From: Gnetum montanum
Lineage: Eukaryota > Streptophyta > Gnetopsida > Gnetales > Gnetaceae
Reading direction: 5' to 3'
Assembly (NCBI GenBank): GCA_015680685.1
Contig: MNCI01015594.1
Coordinates: 1,335-65,334, forward strand
DNA: 64,000 nucleotides
In this document: in pieces, positions 33,379 through 45,278 of the stretch
Numbering within the stretch: position 1 is the first letter of the stretch
Layout: each line of letters starts with the position of its first letter
Position numbers and translations under genes: made by a program
The notes under the pieces: model-generated
Seen by the model: the letters and a program-made list of their open reading frames with translations, nothing else
Databases searched by the model: none
What the model was told of the DNA's origin: nothing

Positions 33379-33912
33379 GATTACCAAGTACCTCGCTATT
33401 GGATGAAGCAAGCAATAATACTACTAATTTACCAAATGATCACACTTTACACTCAAAATCAGCTGTATCCATTTTGCTTAACAATAGTAAAAGTAAAGTT
33501 CATGGGAAAGTAAACCGTAACTAAGAAAATAGTAATCAGTAGGCTAAGTGAAAACAGTAAACATTATTCTAGGTAAACAGTAAAAACTAAGTGGATGTTG
33601 TAATGGTGAAAAGTAATCTTGATCTTTATTTCTGTCTACACTTGTGTCCAAGGACAAGATGCTCGAATAAAGACTTTGTACAATCACTCAACACCACACT
33701 GTGGGCATACACTACTAGGTGCTAAGTACTAAAATCAAGGAAAAAAATTGATAGAGTTTTGCTAAGGTGGAATGAAATTATCGTTTGGACCATGCGCCTA
33801 AGTGTCATATTTATAGGCTTGCATGTGTTCGTGATATCGAATATTCGACATCATAGCTTGTGCTCTAATATCGGGCATTTGATATCATAGCCATGTAAAA
33901 ATTGATTTATCA
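33379..33912 (-). repeat. 5' LTR of element A, outer piece
   Basis: This is the U3-R part of A's 5' LTR, continuing GGATTACCAAGTACCTCGC after the C insertion. It ends TTATCA at 33912. U3 has decayed GATATC motifs (33835-33890). Confidence 0.85.
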
Positions 33913-34262
33913 AATATTGACATGTTTTTTCTTCATACTATACATTATTCCATCTCCTAATTTAGTGGCAATAAATTCTACGTTCAACAAATGTGTCCAA
34001 TAGTCATGTAACTTGAACACTTCTATATAATACCCACAACCAACATTGATAGCTTGAATGACTCATAAAAAGATTACTTAAAGTTTCACCATTTTTTGGA
34101 AGAAATATGTTCTAAAATATTCTAATAATACATGTTATTGATATTCTGTTATTTGTATCTCTGATGATACATGTTATTGCTTCTCTACTTTTTGTAGGAA
34201 ACACAGTTGGCATGTTTTATCTTTAAGCTGCACATTATACCATCTTTTAATTTCAATTCAAA
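33913..34262. repeat. Degenerate tandem array, right part
   Basis: Continues the array of 9421-10227: TATTGACATGTTTT, GTGTCCAATAGTCATGTAAC (about 33991), AACATTGATAGCTTGAAT, TCTAATAATACATGTTATTG and a second GGCATGTTTTATC. The continuity across element A shows that A landed inside the array. Confidence 0.7.
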
Positions 34263-35411
34263 AGTGGTGTGATGCAATTCTTAATCTACTAATTAGTGCT
34301 CTCATGGATCTTGGAGTTGTTGTATGCTTGCCACTTCTAATGTTTTTCTAGTAAATCTAATGTTTTATTTTGTATTTGTGCCTCATTTTCTCCTCTATTC
34401 CAAGCTTTTTTTTTAAACCTATTAGTATATCAATATTTTCTATTTTTTCATGGCATCACTTGTTATTTTTTAATAAATAAATTCATGCAATTTATTATTT
34501 AATCATAGTTTACTTTGTTAGAGCATGAGGCTTGCGATTTGCAAGTCATAAATTTAATTCCAAGGGATATGTTGAGATGCACAAACTTGGTGGGGCATGG
34601 TAAAAATATACATTTACATTATGGTAGTTTGAATGCATTTATATAATGACTTAATACCACTAATGGTGTCTTAAATAACTTGATATTTGCTATTTTCTTT
34701 AGAAGAAATATGTTTTGCAACATTTTAGTCACATAGGTTGGTCATCTTCTATCTCTAGTTTGATTAGGACCTAAAATAATTTAACTATAGGTACAAACCA
34801 ATCCCACAAAAAATTTCTTGTTCCCTTCATTCTAGGTACTAGAGTGCATTCCCAACTGGATAGAACCTCAAAAAAATATTAATAATAAGCAAAAAATAAA
34901 AAATAAAAAATCAAATTCTATCACATGTTTGACATTGAGTAGATATCATAACAAAAAGAAAGAAAAATCTTTCCAATTTTAGGACTATCTACTTAAGAGT
35001 GCAATCTTACAATTGATCCTTTGAAAAAAATAAGTGAAGATAATTAATTGTTAGTAAGAAGGAAGATCATAGTCATAATAAAATTTATCTCAACATCCAT
35101 GCTTGAACTTAAAATTGCAAAGGGATTTGAGATAGAAAGCTTATACCCAATATTTGTATTAAAACAAAAAAGTGTTACCACTTGTTAAGGATCTTTACCT
35201 TGTTGCTTGTTATTGATCTTATATTGAGAATCTTTATCCTCAACTATAATATTCTTATCAACATTAGTTTTAATTTTTGAGTTAATATTCAAATTTTGGT
35301 CATTATTGATCTAGAATTATTACATTATTATTAGGTTGATTAGTATTGCAAAAGAAGTTATATGTAAAAGAAATATGCTGGAATAATCTAAATCAATAGA
35401 AGAATACATAA
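34263..35411. other. AT-rich spacer, possible decayed SINE at 34515-34600
   Basis: No gene. GAGCATGAGGCTTGCGATTT followed by TAAATTTAATTCC (34523-34562) resembles the tRNA-like head of the SINE family, but boundaries are lost. Confidence 0.35.
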
Positions 35412-35545
35412 TGAGGTGTTAGCCTAGTGATATAGGTCTTGGCCTAGTATCCCTAGGTTACAAGTTTAATTCTACAAGGTAGCATTAAGTTATAAACTTC
35501 TATAAATCTTGGGGTGTACCTAAGTTTCACTTATTTTAAGAAAAA
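35412..35545 (+). repeat. tRNA-derived SINE copy 2
   Basis: Starts TGAGGTGTTAGCCTAGTGAT (A-box-like), has GGTTACAAGTTTAATTC (B-box-like, about 35456-35472), then a body ending GTGTACCTAAGTTTCACTTA. It aligns segment by segment with 53806-53677 and 4396-4250 (both minus). Confidence 0.65.
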
Positions 35546-35639
35546 GGGGTATTTTTCTATTTAATATTTGGGGTAGCTACTATTCATTGATGTAAAAGGT
35601 ATAGAATATTGGGTATCCATTATTAGTGAACTTTACAAA

Positions 35640-36580
35640 AGCCTCTTATCGTAGAGAGGCCTTTTTCTCTCAGTAACAAGAAAAATGATTTTGGCAAAGG
35701 CTATTTCTTCTAGTATTCATATTTATACCATTTTTTTGGTTGGCTTCTTAATAGGGATTCTTGATCATGTTAATAAAATTATTTGAATATTCCTTTGGAG
35801 AGGCATATAGGACAGGGATCCCATTCAACTCATTCATTAGAATAAGATTATGATTCCTAAACTTATACGGGGTTGTATTCTTCGACCAATGAGGATTTGG
35901 GAAAACATCCTTACTGCTAAGCTTGCTCATGAAGTTTGGTTAAATAAAGAGTCTATTTAGGTGAGATGTATTCAAGAGAAATATGGTGATCTCAATAGTG
36001 TTCCAATTCAATTCAATTTTTTGGATATCTTTTTAAGATAAATGAACTTATATTCAATTATTAGAAACATGAAGCTTTGATGAAGGGAGTGTTGTTATCT
36101 TAGTTCTACAATTTAGGATTAGGACTTCTCTCAACCTCAGGTAAAAATTTTCTTCAACCCTTTCATTTTTGAGGAACAAGGACAACATTCTAGTAAGAGA
36201 ATTAAGCTCTAGTGGCACCTAGCATCCCCCATCATTGTCCCATCTAGATAATGGCACTTATTCTGAGGTGGGTTCATTATTAGCATATATAGCCAAATGA
36301 TTTCCTTCCTTTGGTAGGAGAATTTGTGTGCTCTCCTTTCCTAATTCTAATAGAAACAACTGGATTTCAACCCTTTATAATGCTTTCATTGGTAGGGATG
36401 CTAAATGGATTTAACTTTGAAAGCTTCCTTGTAGATCCAAAGTTCATTTTTTTGGTTGGCTTCTTAGACATAGAAGTGTGACCATGGATAGCTTCAAATG
36501 TAGAGGTTACTAATGTGTCTTATGTTTCAAACATGAAGAAACAATGTTCCATTTTTTTTTTACAAAATATACTTTCTGCA
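35640..36580 (+). pseudogene. L1-type LINE remnant (RT C-terminus and zf-RVT)
   Basis: Conceptual translation with several stops gives the typical end of a plant LINE reverse transcriptase: MILAKAISSSIHIY, GILDHVNKII, FLWRG, IPKLIRGC, ILTAKLAHEVW, IQEKYGD (35690-36000). After a gap comes the zinc-binding region: LPCRSKVHFFGWLLRHRSVT and CVLCFKHEETMFHFFF (36420-36560). The 5' part with ORF1, endonuclease and the RT catalytic core is missing. No poly-A tail or target duplication is evident. Confidence 0.75.
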
Positions 36581-36589
36581 ATGCTATTA

Positions 36590-39019
36590 AGAAAATCATC
36601 ATTAAAAGGAAGGACATCCTAAATTTAACTTTTGGGCAACTATTGTATCTACTTTTTTATTTCTTTAACATAGGAAGGCTTGGCTACTTCATGAATCCTA
36701 CTTTAGCTAGTTTAGACTTTCCCATATCCTTTAAAAAATTTTTGATCACTTTGCATGAACTTTTTCTTATCCTTGGAGTTTTCAACAATATTTCAGGCTA
36801 GCTCAATTACCATCTTGTTTATTAGACTCTTTGTTTTTGTCATATTTAGTCATTTGCCATCATTTTCTCATAAGTAATGGCTTTCTATCAGCATCACCAT
36901 CAATGATACATTCACCTTTAGAATCATCATCATCAACATCATCTTCATGTTTAGCAATGATATATTCAATCCTAGTTGATGTCTCAAGTATGATTTCAAT
37001 GTTACTATTAGCATTGATGTTAGTTTTAGACATCATTTTAACCTTGACAACTTCCATTAGCATCATTTTCACCATTAGATGTGTCATTATTGTTACCAAA
37101 TCAATGTCAATTACATTAGTAATGACTTTATAAAATCAATTTTGAGATTTCTAGAATCTTTCTAGTCTATAAATACCCCACCCATTTTCTCATTTTGAGG
37201 TTGATTCTCAAAGTGTAAGGGAGTTTTCTAGACTTTGAAGAACATCCCTTTAGCATCACTTGTGAACTTGTGTCCTTACCTTCAATGATCTTCAATTGTG
37301 CTTCATCAAGTTTGTTGTTGCCATTTGTGCATGACCATTTTGGAGCTCATCAAAATTGGATCCTACAAGTAATGGTTAAGGTAATGGTCAGCTTTACCTT
37401 TAGCATGACTTCTATCCTTCATTTAGCATTAATGTTACCTTGTCTCTTGGCATTGATTTTAGCACTAAAATCAATTTAGTATTCCATTAGTCATAGATAT
37501 CATTATCATTTTATAATTCCAATTGTAATCATTAATCCCTATTCCATTTATGATCATTTGTTATTTTTATTAGAATCTCATCTCATAAGTCATTCTACCT
37601 CTCTCATTGGAACCTAAGTTTGATGCTACCAATGGGAGAAATAATCTAAAAATGAAGTAGATAAAATTATAATAAATTCATCAATAGAGGGTAATTTTGG
37701 GGTATAATAAAAATATTTTAGACAAGAAGATTCCATAAGTTTTTATTTAGGTTCAAAATACAATTGTGAAATGATAAAATCAAAAGATGATGATGAAATA
37801 GAGCCCTCACCTTTTACTTCTATATCTAAGAAAGAACAACTGACTATAGAAGAAACACAACTCTCATGTGTCCATTTAGTTTTAGACAATAAGGGAAATA
37901 ATTTAAGTGTTTCTTGAATAGAGTCCATGGGAAACTCATAGAAAGAATTATCCCTTGATTCATGTTTATATAAGAATAAGAATAAACCACATAAACAACC
38001 AACTTCTTCCATTAATTTAGGAGACAATAAAGTGAAATCTTCATTAGTTGTAATAGTATCCTTATCTCTTGTAGAGTTTCATTTTACACCTTCTCTAGGT
38101 AACTCTAAATACCAATATTTATTTATGATTTGGAGAAGTGATCTCTAATATAATCGTTATTCATAATCCTTGTTATAATTATGAGTATTGTAAGTTTTAG
38201 TAGTTGCTTATAAATCCTCTTAATGATTAACAAAGTCATGTTGATCTAGTTCATAACTTAATATTCATTAGAAGTTATTGTAGATAGTCTATAAAAAATA
38301 CTATTTCTACTTTTGGTAGATCATAACATCATCTTTGGACTTATTGTTACTCCAAGTTAAGCTATACTAAGTTCACAATAAATTCTTGTGTTTTAGTAGT
38401 GTTGCTTTGTCAATGCTATGACTTTTGTATTGTTGTGGCATCTCTTGGCATCATGGGCTCATGGCACACTTACAATGCTTGCTCGTAAACTTATATCTTT
38501 AGTCTTATGTGGGTTGGGCAACTCTAAACTCTTTCAACAATTGATCGCTAAGTTGGTTTAGCTATGTTTTAGCAACTAATTTACTACTATCTCAATCATG
38601 GCCTATCCTTCTCTCCTTTGTAGCTACTTCTTACATAAATTCTTAATTTAGGTTCATTATGTTTAATTTCTTGGGTTCATGATAAACTAGTCCTCCTTTT
38701 GGTGTTAGGCATATTTAAGACTTCAACTTCTCCTTACCTCACATCTTTCCTTATGTGCCATTTGGTAGTGCTAGAAACTATTTATATCTTCTGCTCCTTT
38801 TTATGTTTGTGGAAGGCTCACTCATAAACAAGGACAAAACCTATTGACATGTAAGCATAAAGAATGATGGTCATTCAAAATGCATGACCTAACAAAATGA
38901 GTATGCATAGGAGTTAACGTAGTGTAGCCATAAAATTCATAAAAAAAATTCATTTATCTTTGATATTTTCTGGTCTTTCATGCTTCCCTATTGGCTTTTA
39001 TGCCCTTGCTTCATTGTCA
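36590..39019. other. Spacer with no recognisable gene
   Basis: AT-rich. 36860-37480 repeats TTAGCATT/ATGTTA-like words, giving low-complexity ORFs on both strands (for example the Met/Asp-rich 36860-37099 minus frame). The minus frame at 37743-38027 is open for 94 codons but resembles nothing known. Confidence 0.4.
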
Positions 39020-39570
39020 TGTAAGAGAGGTCCCAAGATGAAGGTTCTCTTGGTCTCTCCCCATGGTTCAGGACCATGGAACACTCTAATGTGCCCTTGA
39101 GTGGCATTAAAATGTTAGAAAATCCATCCTGGCTTGGGGGTACCAAGCTAGCAGTAGGACTCCCTCCTATTGCATCCTCCTCTAAGACATCTTCATACTA
39201 CCCTTACATAGAGAACTACATGGCCCTGATTCTATGGTGATTGTAGATATGTAGGCAACTAGGATTGGATAGTTTTGGTGTGGTGCCTTGCTGAACCTTG
39301 TACTAGATTATAAGGGGTTTAGGGGTGAGGTAGCCCTTGTAGATGCATCATCTCCCCTTCCACTAATGATGTCTATAGTGTTGCTTGTGTACTTGTTTGC
39401 TAAGCCCTCGTTTGAAGTTTAGAGCTTCTCCTTGAGGTGTATTCTCTCTTGTTAATAAGTTGTTACACCACTCTCTCTCTACTACTGGTTGCTAATTAGT
39501 TTACAGGTGTATTCCCTTGGTTTTCTATCCCAAATCCACTAGATCTAAGGGAATTCCATGGGCTGTAACA
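39020..39570 (+). repeat. 5' LTR of element G
   Basis: 551 bp, TGTAAGAG to GGCTGTAACA. A 10-base spacer TTATTATAGA separates it from the primer site. The AGAGGTCC, CTCCCCATGG, CCCTTGAGTGGCA and GTGTATTCCCTTGGT segments recur in the same order at 44762-45250. Confidence 0.8.
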
Positions 39571-39580
39571 TTATTATAGA

Positions 39581-39592
39581 TGGTATCATAGC
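39581..39592 (+). other. Primer binding site of element G (tRNA-iMet type)
   Basis: TGGTATCATAGC differs by one base from TGGTATCAGAGC, the usual plant LTR-retrotransposon primer site complementary to initiator tRNA-Met. Confidence 0.75.
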
Positions 39593-42500
39593 ATTTCTGT
39601 ATCATGCTGTGAAAAGCGTGTTACTCTCTTATGATGTTATACCTTCAAGGTTTCTTATTTATGGTTCTTTTGGATATATATCCTAGTGATATAGGATCAT
39701 ATCCTTGTGTATTATTCAAAGAGTTGCCTTATGGTAAGACTCTTAAGCTTTTCATTATGGGGCCAATGCTATAGTGTTAGTACCCCATGTATGTTGTTCT
39801 TACTAAAGGACGTATCTAATTTCATGGTGGTGTTTTCTTCCACTAATTTACTTATGGTTGAACTAGTTGTGTTTCTATTGGCAACTTATAAATTGTTGCT
39901 CAAGGAGCTCTCATCTTTGGTCTCTACGGTTCATCTAAGATGAATTGAACCTAGTCTCCACTTTAGTCTTCACCCAAATGACATGTATCAAGATGGTGTT
40001 GATTGGATTGTGTAGGATGTGGTATCCTTGCACCCCCACTTTCCTTAGATACAGTGAGTGTGGGAATTACAAACTAGGACATGCTAGTTTCCAAGTACCT
40101 TAGGATGGAGTGTCTTTAGACATGTTCTCCTAGTGAGCCTTGTTCTAGGTGGATCAAGACCATCACTAGTAGACTTTGTACACTCATGTTTGTGATTATA
40201 TGTTTGTATAGTTGTGTAGGCATGTCTTTCCTTGGCTACATTTTCAAGTTCTACACATGTGTCCCTCTCATCGTGACTATCATTCATTAACATAAGGCTT
40301 TGTGCTCTACGCTGGGTGATGAGTTGTTGTTGGAAATTGTCGAGGATGCATATCAAGGCCATGTGTGTCATCCCAAGACCAAATTGTTGTGGTCCTTATT
40401 TTGATAACCTCTTGTGCTTCAAGTATGGTTTCCCTTGTTGTGGACCTTTTAGGTGTTGCATTTTCTTATTTGAGCTGGTTGTGTTGCCCTAGGTTTCGTG
40501 GCATCATTTCTTTAGTTGATGACAATTCTTTAGGTGTTTTGATTTGGAGACATTCTAGGGCAGGTCATCCTATTGATGGTTCTTGTTGAGACCTCACCTC
40601 TTTTGATGAGAGTCTTCCCTTGTGAACGCATCCTCTCTAATGTTGCTCTTTGTAATGAAAATCACATTTTTGTTGTTGAGTGTTGGCTAGACCTTGGTCT
40701 CCCTCCTTATGTTCCAAGTTGAGATAACGATTTTCTAGTGCCCATGCCTCTTGTAAATTTGTTGATATTTTTGATCCTAATGGGAACATGTGTTAGTGGC
40801 TAAGAATGTTTGTTGTATGTGAATATTTGGAATTTTGAGAGTGTTTCAGTTCTCTCTCTCTTGGTGTGCCTCATGATAAATTCTTTGGTGGTGAGTGTAT
40901 CTAATTGATCTATCAAGTTTTGCATGATTGATATCTATGCGTGTTATTGAGGTCTTGCTCTCTATGGTGTTGTGAGACTGATATTTCTCTATCATGTGAT
41001 CATGCTTGATGGTTGTATATGAGGTTGATGTGTTAATCATGTTCCTGCTAACTCCTCTATTTCTAAGCTATTGTCTTAGCCTTACAGGCAACATAGGTAC
41101 AAAGATGTAGATAATGGCAACCTCATTTGATTCTATGAGTACTATGTCTATGGGGAAGATATGTGCTTTCAAGATCTTCATAAATTGGTTACATGGTCTC
41201 AAAATCCCAACATTGAGTTATGGATTTATTAGTACCCTTACTATGGTGGAGTAGCTAGTACATCATGATTTTTTTATCTCTTAGTGTTGGATGGACACTA
41301 ATAGAGGATAGTGGTTTGTCCTAGACCCTATGGATATTGGGTTAGCAGATGGCATAGAACAGTATCCTTGGTCGTGCTAGATACTGGTGGCCCAAGAGTG
41401 GCCAATATCTTGAGGTCCCACTATGGCGGGTGGTGGATTCTTAGATGGCGTTCTACATTGTTCGATTGTTGCGTTTCTATTTTGGTTCATTTTCATTCCA
41501 GGGTAGTCTTGCAATGGGTGCAGTGCTACAATTTTCCATGTACGTTTAGAGACCGAGATAGGGTATTCTCAAAATAGCATGATGCAGCTTTAGTATTGGT
41601 TTTTGTGGCCTAAACCCTTCAACTTAGGATGGGCTTGGGTAGTTTGTCCTATAGCCTTCTAGGCTTGGGTAGCATTCCCAAATGTCATGTATTATGCTTA
41701 CCGAATGTATTCCTACCTTTGAGTATGTAATATTGTAATGTTATGATGTATTTAGTCTTGACAGATCATGCACAAAGAAGTGCTAGTTGTTGTTTCCTTA
41801 TATGAATCAATTGTCCTCTTATTGTAGGCCTATGACACACCTTGTGACAAGGCTAGATTTGATGTACAATATCTCCTTGTGCTTATTCTTGAAGCACCTT
41901 CTCTCTATGTTTTGAAAGTGACCTCTGTTCCCTGATATGAGATCTTCTAAAAGCTCTATGACCTTCTATTTTTTGTAAATAGTGTTGTAATAAGGAGGCA
42001 AGGTTATGTTCTTGCCTATGGCACTCTTGAACTAATGCTTTGTATTCTTGGTGAGCTTGGCATGCCTTGATGGTATGTCCTTCGGTGGTCATTCTTGAGA
42101 TAGGATAAGTTGTGGAACTCTTCCTTTTGGGTTTCCCAATTGGTAGAAATCTTATTCATAGGCGATTGATGTTGGAATGTAGCCTAAAATTCAAACAAAC
42201 TAATTTGATGAATTTGATCTTGATAGTGGGTGGTTCATGGTGGCCATGTGAATTGCAATGGTAGACTAAATATTCAAATCAAAGGTGATGTTGTCATGAT
42301 CGACTACAAGGTAGAGTTGAGTTCTGGGTATTAGTACCTAAACTCTCTCTCCCATGGTTGGATGTGGTCTTTGGGGTAGTTCTTGTAAGTGTTGGGATGG
42401 TGGTCCATCCTTGAACAAATGGTATTATAGTTACACAAATTATTGATTTCTCTTGGAGGCCCTACATGATGGACCTCTATGTGCTGAAAAACACTTGAGC

Positions 42501-44747
42501 CTTTGCTCTCATGACTTGGTGCTTTATGATCTATGGAATGTTGCTCCATCTCTCTAGTGTATCATTGATTATTTTAGTGTCCCAACCTCTATGGTGGGAT
42601 AGCATGACCATGCACTCTATTTCATAGTGATTCTCTAGCCAAATGACATGGCCCATTTTCCATTCCAATGGATACCTTCTTCAGTTTCCAATAGAATAAT
42701 GCAAGTTATATCAAGATAGTTGTTCTTCTAGTTGGGATTCAAAAGCAGTTGATGTTCAGAATTGTTTCAAGCAGTGGTCCCAAGTGCATGAAATTTCGAG
42801 ATTAGTTTTCAGAGAAAAAATATTGTTACCACATTCAAATTCATAGAATCTCATTTGTGAAACCATGTGGTTGATGTAGGCATACATCTTTTCTTGTAAG
42901 CAAGGTGTGATCTTATGTACTCTCTCTTAGTTTTAGGGCTCAAGAGGGACTTCCTTGTTAGGGTTCTCTGGTAGACCTTCCCTATTGTAAACCCTTCAGG
43001 GATGAATCGTGGATTGTTTTGAGTTGGTAGTTGATATTGGTGATGCCCATTTGTTGTAATTTCAAATTGTCTCGAGGACCTAGTCCTCCTATGCACAAAC
43101 TATTCTTGATGTCTCTTGAGCTCGTTGGTTGGGTCTGATGGTAATAGGTAGTGGTGTGGCCTTGTCCACCACAAATGTTGTAAATGGGATGGACTAGTGT
43201 ATATGAAATGAAAACATAAACCTCCTATGGTGAAACGGAACCCCTCTCTGTGAAAGTTTGGGCGATGAACTCTTTGGCTATCGTGTCAAGCTTTGAGGTG
43301 GGATTGAATGTGGGTAAGACCTTGAATCTATGTCTTCACTGAACTCGTAGTAATTGGACAATATGGTTGTGTTGGCTATGTGGACTACTTGGGCATGTAT
43401 CATGAATACAGTGCAGTTAGGTTGCTATATCTACCTATGGAAGGAACCTCCCAAAGAGGATCTTCCCTTTCAGTTAAAAACTTCAAAGAGATGTGTTGAT
43501 CATGGTATGCGGTTGTTCCTAGCATGGTTGGAAAGATTTAGACTCTAGGAACCTAGATGTTCCTTAGAAATGTATGGCAGTAGTTGTCCTCGGAGGTCTT
43601 TCTACATGCTTCCTTGGACAAAGCATCCATAGAATGATGCTTGTCCCACCTCTCAAAATGAAAAGGATAGGCTATAAGATGCAAGTGTAGCTGATCCTTT
43701 CTCATAACTGAGATATAGTGGTTGTAATGGACCATGTGGAAGTGGTTGGCATAAAATGTGTGTATGAAGGACTGTCTTGGGGTTGGCCATCCAACCCTTC
43801 CTCCACTTGTTCAAGCACACGTGAAGGCATTCTCGATGTTGGACATCCTCAAAGAATGCTAATGATAGATTGGGTTAGGATGTTATGATAGCCTCTTGGC
43901 AAAGTTTTCCAAACAAATTTTGGATCTTCTCTCTTGTTGTGAATACGAGATATCATTCATGTTGGATGATGAAAATGTGGATTACGGTGTTGGTGCATCT
44001 ACGAATGGCAAGGTTAGATTCGAGAGATTTGCCTCTGAGCCTTGTTTTGAAGGAAGATCATGGTCAACTCCCCTCCTACTAGCCTAAATAGATGTTGATG
44101 CAAGAAAATGAAAGAAAATATGTTGATGGTATGGTCATGGTGATCCAGTCCATTGATGGCTGGACTAGCAAGATTCCATGGGTTTTGATGCTAGAAGTAG
44201 AACCTAGGGTTCTAGCAAGCTTGAGTTACTTGTGAAGACATGGCTCTTTTGGAGAATGTTCTTTCTTTTAGTTACAGTTTTCCAAGTCCATCACCAAGGT
44301 TGAAAGTGGTCCTAGTGAGACTTCCAAATTGATGACAAAAAAAAAGGATTGATGGATGTCAAGAAGCCATTCAGGATGGAACTCGGTTGGACTTGTGGAA
44401 GAAGAGCATGTCCTCTTGCATAGGTATGGATCTATGTAGGAAGACAAGTTTCTAGACCTGATAAGGGACAGATCTAAGGAACACCCTAGAGACGTTGGCC
44501 CTTTGGGTTGGACTTATCCCTCTTGTCACAAAGCAGGGAAAGTTTTTGAGATCCTCCAAGTGCCCTTTATGTTTCATGCAAGGCTATAGATGAAAGGATG
44601 TATCAGGTGTTAGGGTTGGTACCTTTCTTCAAGTTTGGTATTAGTTGAGATGAGGGACTCCTTGAAATTGATGGAGCTCCAAACCCATATTTCAAGTGTA
44701 CTCTCGAAACTTATCCTAAGCTTTGCTTTGAAGATCTCACTTTTTTT
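39593..44747. other. Element G interior without recognisable genes
   Basis: Only short frames occur, such as 41311-41577 (plus), 41883-42092 (minus) and 42851-43096 (minus). The minus strand near 43150-43190 reads Y-N-I-C-G-G-Q-G-H-T-T-T, resembling part of a CCHC zinc knuckle in the opposite direction to the LTRs. If real, the interior may include an unrelated inserted fragment. Confidence 0.4.
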
Positions 44748-44761
44748 GGGCAGGGGAGGAT

Positions 44762-45278
44762 TGTGAGAGAGGTCCTAGGATGGAGGTTCTCTTTGTCTCT
44801 CCCCATGGTTTGAGGGCCATGGAACACTTTGATGTGCCCTTGAGTGGCACTCAAGTGTTAGAAAACCCATCCCGGCTTAGTGGTACCAAGCCAATAGCAA
44901 GACTCCCTCTTGTGGCATCCCCCTCTAAGTCCTCTTCCTACTACCCTCAGATGGAGAACTACATAGCCATGATTCTGCGATGGTCATAGATATGTGGGCA
45001 ACCAAGATTGGATAGTTTTGGTGTGTGCCTTGCTGAACCTTGTACCAGATCATGAGGGGTCTAGGGGTAAGGCACCCCTTGTAGATGCATCGCCGATGAT
45101 GTCTACAGAGTTGCTTGTGTACTCGTTTGCTAAGTTCTCGTTTGCAATTTAAAAGTTCTCCTTGAGGTGTATTCTCTCTTATAAAGAAGTTGTTGTGCCA
45201 CTCTCTCCCTTATAAGGGTTGCTTATTGGTTTAGAGGTGTATTCCCTTGGTCTTCCGCCTAAGATCTAATTAATAACA
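44762..45278 (+). repeat. 3' LTR of element G
   Basis: Starts TGTGAGAG directly after the polypurine tract and aligns with 39020-39570. About 30 bp near the right end are missing, so the last base is uncertain (AACA at 45275-45278 is the likely end). Confidence 0.72.

Larger units (their letters stand above)
10228..33912 (-). mobile_element. Element A: Athila-like LTR element split by B and C
   Basis: The outer retrotransposon reads on the minus strand. Its 5' LTR is in two pieces (33379-33912 and 27324-27670) separated by element C. Its 3' LTR is 10228-11132. The internal part is interrupted by element B (11297-19573). Without the two insertions and one TSD copy each, A is about 9.7 kb. Order in the sense direction: 5' LTR, tRNA-Asp-type primer site, gag, protease, polyprotein C-terminus, conserved noncoding block, a third ORF, 3' PPT, 3' LTR. 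Reverse transcriptase, RNase H and integrase are missing. The target is the tandem array: its sequence continues directly from AACACAA (10221-10227) to TATTGACATG (about 33914). The 5-bp duplication is blurred by mutation. Confidence 0.88.
39020..45278 (+). mobile_element. Element G: LTR retrotransposon with no recognisable proteins
   Basis: Two direct LTRs (39020-39570 and 44762-about 45278) start TGTAAGAGAGGTCC and TGTGAGAGAGGTCC. An initiator-Met-type primer site TGGTATCATAGC lies at 39581-39592, and a polypurine tract GGGCAGGGGAGGA at 44748-44760. The 5.2-kb interior has no gag, protease, RT or integrase I can recognise on either strand. The right LTR lacks part of its end, and no target duplication is visible. 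It fits a large, non-autonomous (LARD-like) or extremely decayed element. Confidence 0.75.

Noticed and set aside
36860-37133. Met/Asp-rich ORFs on both strands
   Set aside because: Low-complexity DNA with repeated TTAGCATT-like words gives open frames on both strands; no protein family is recognisable.
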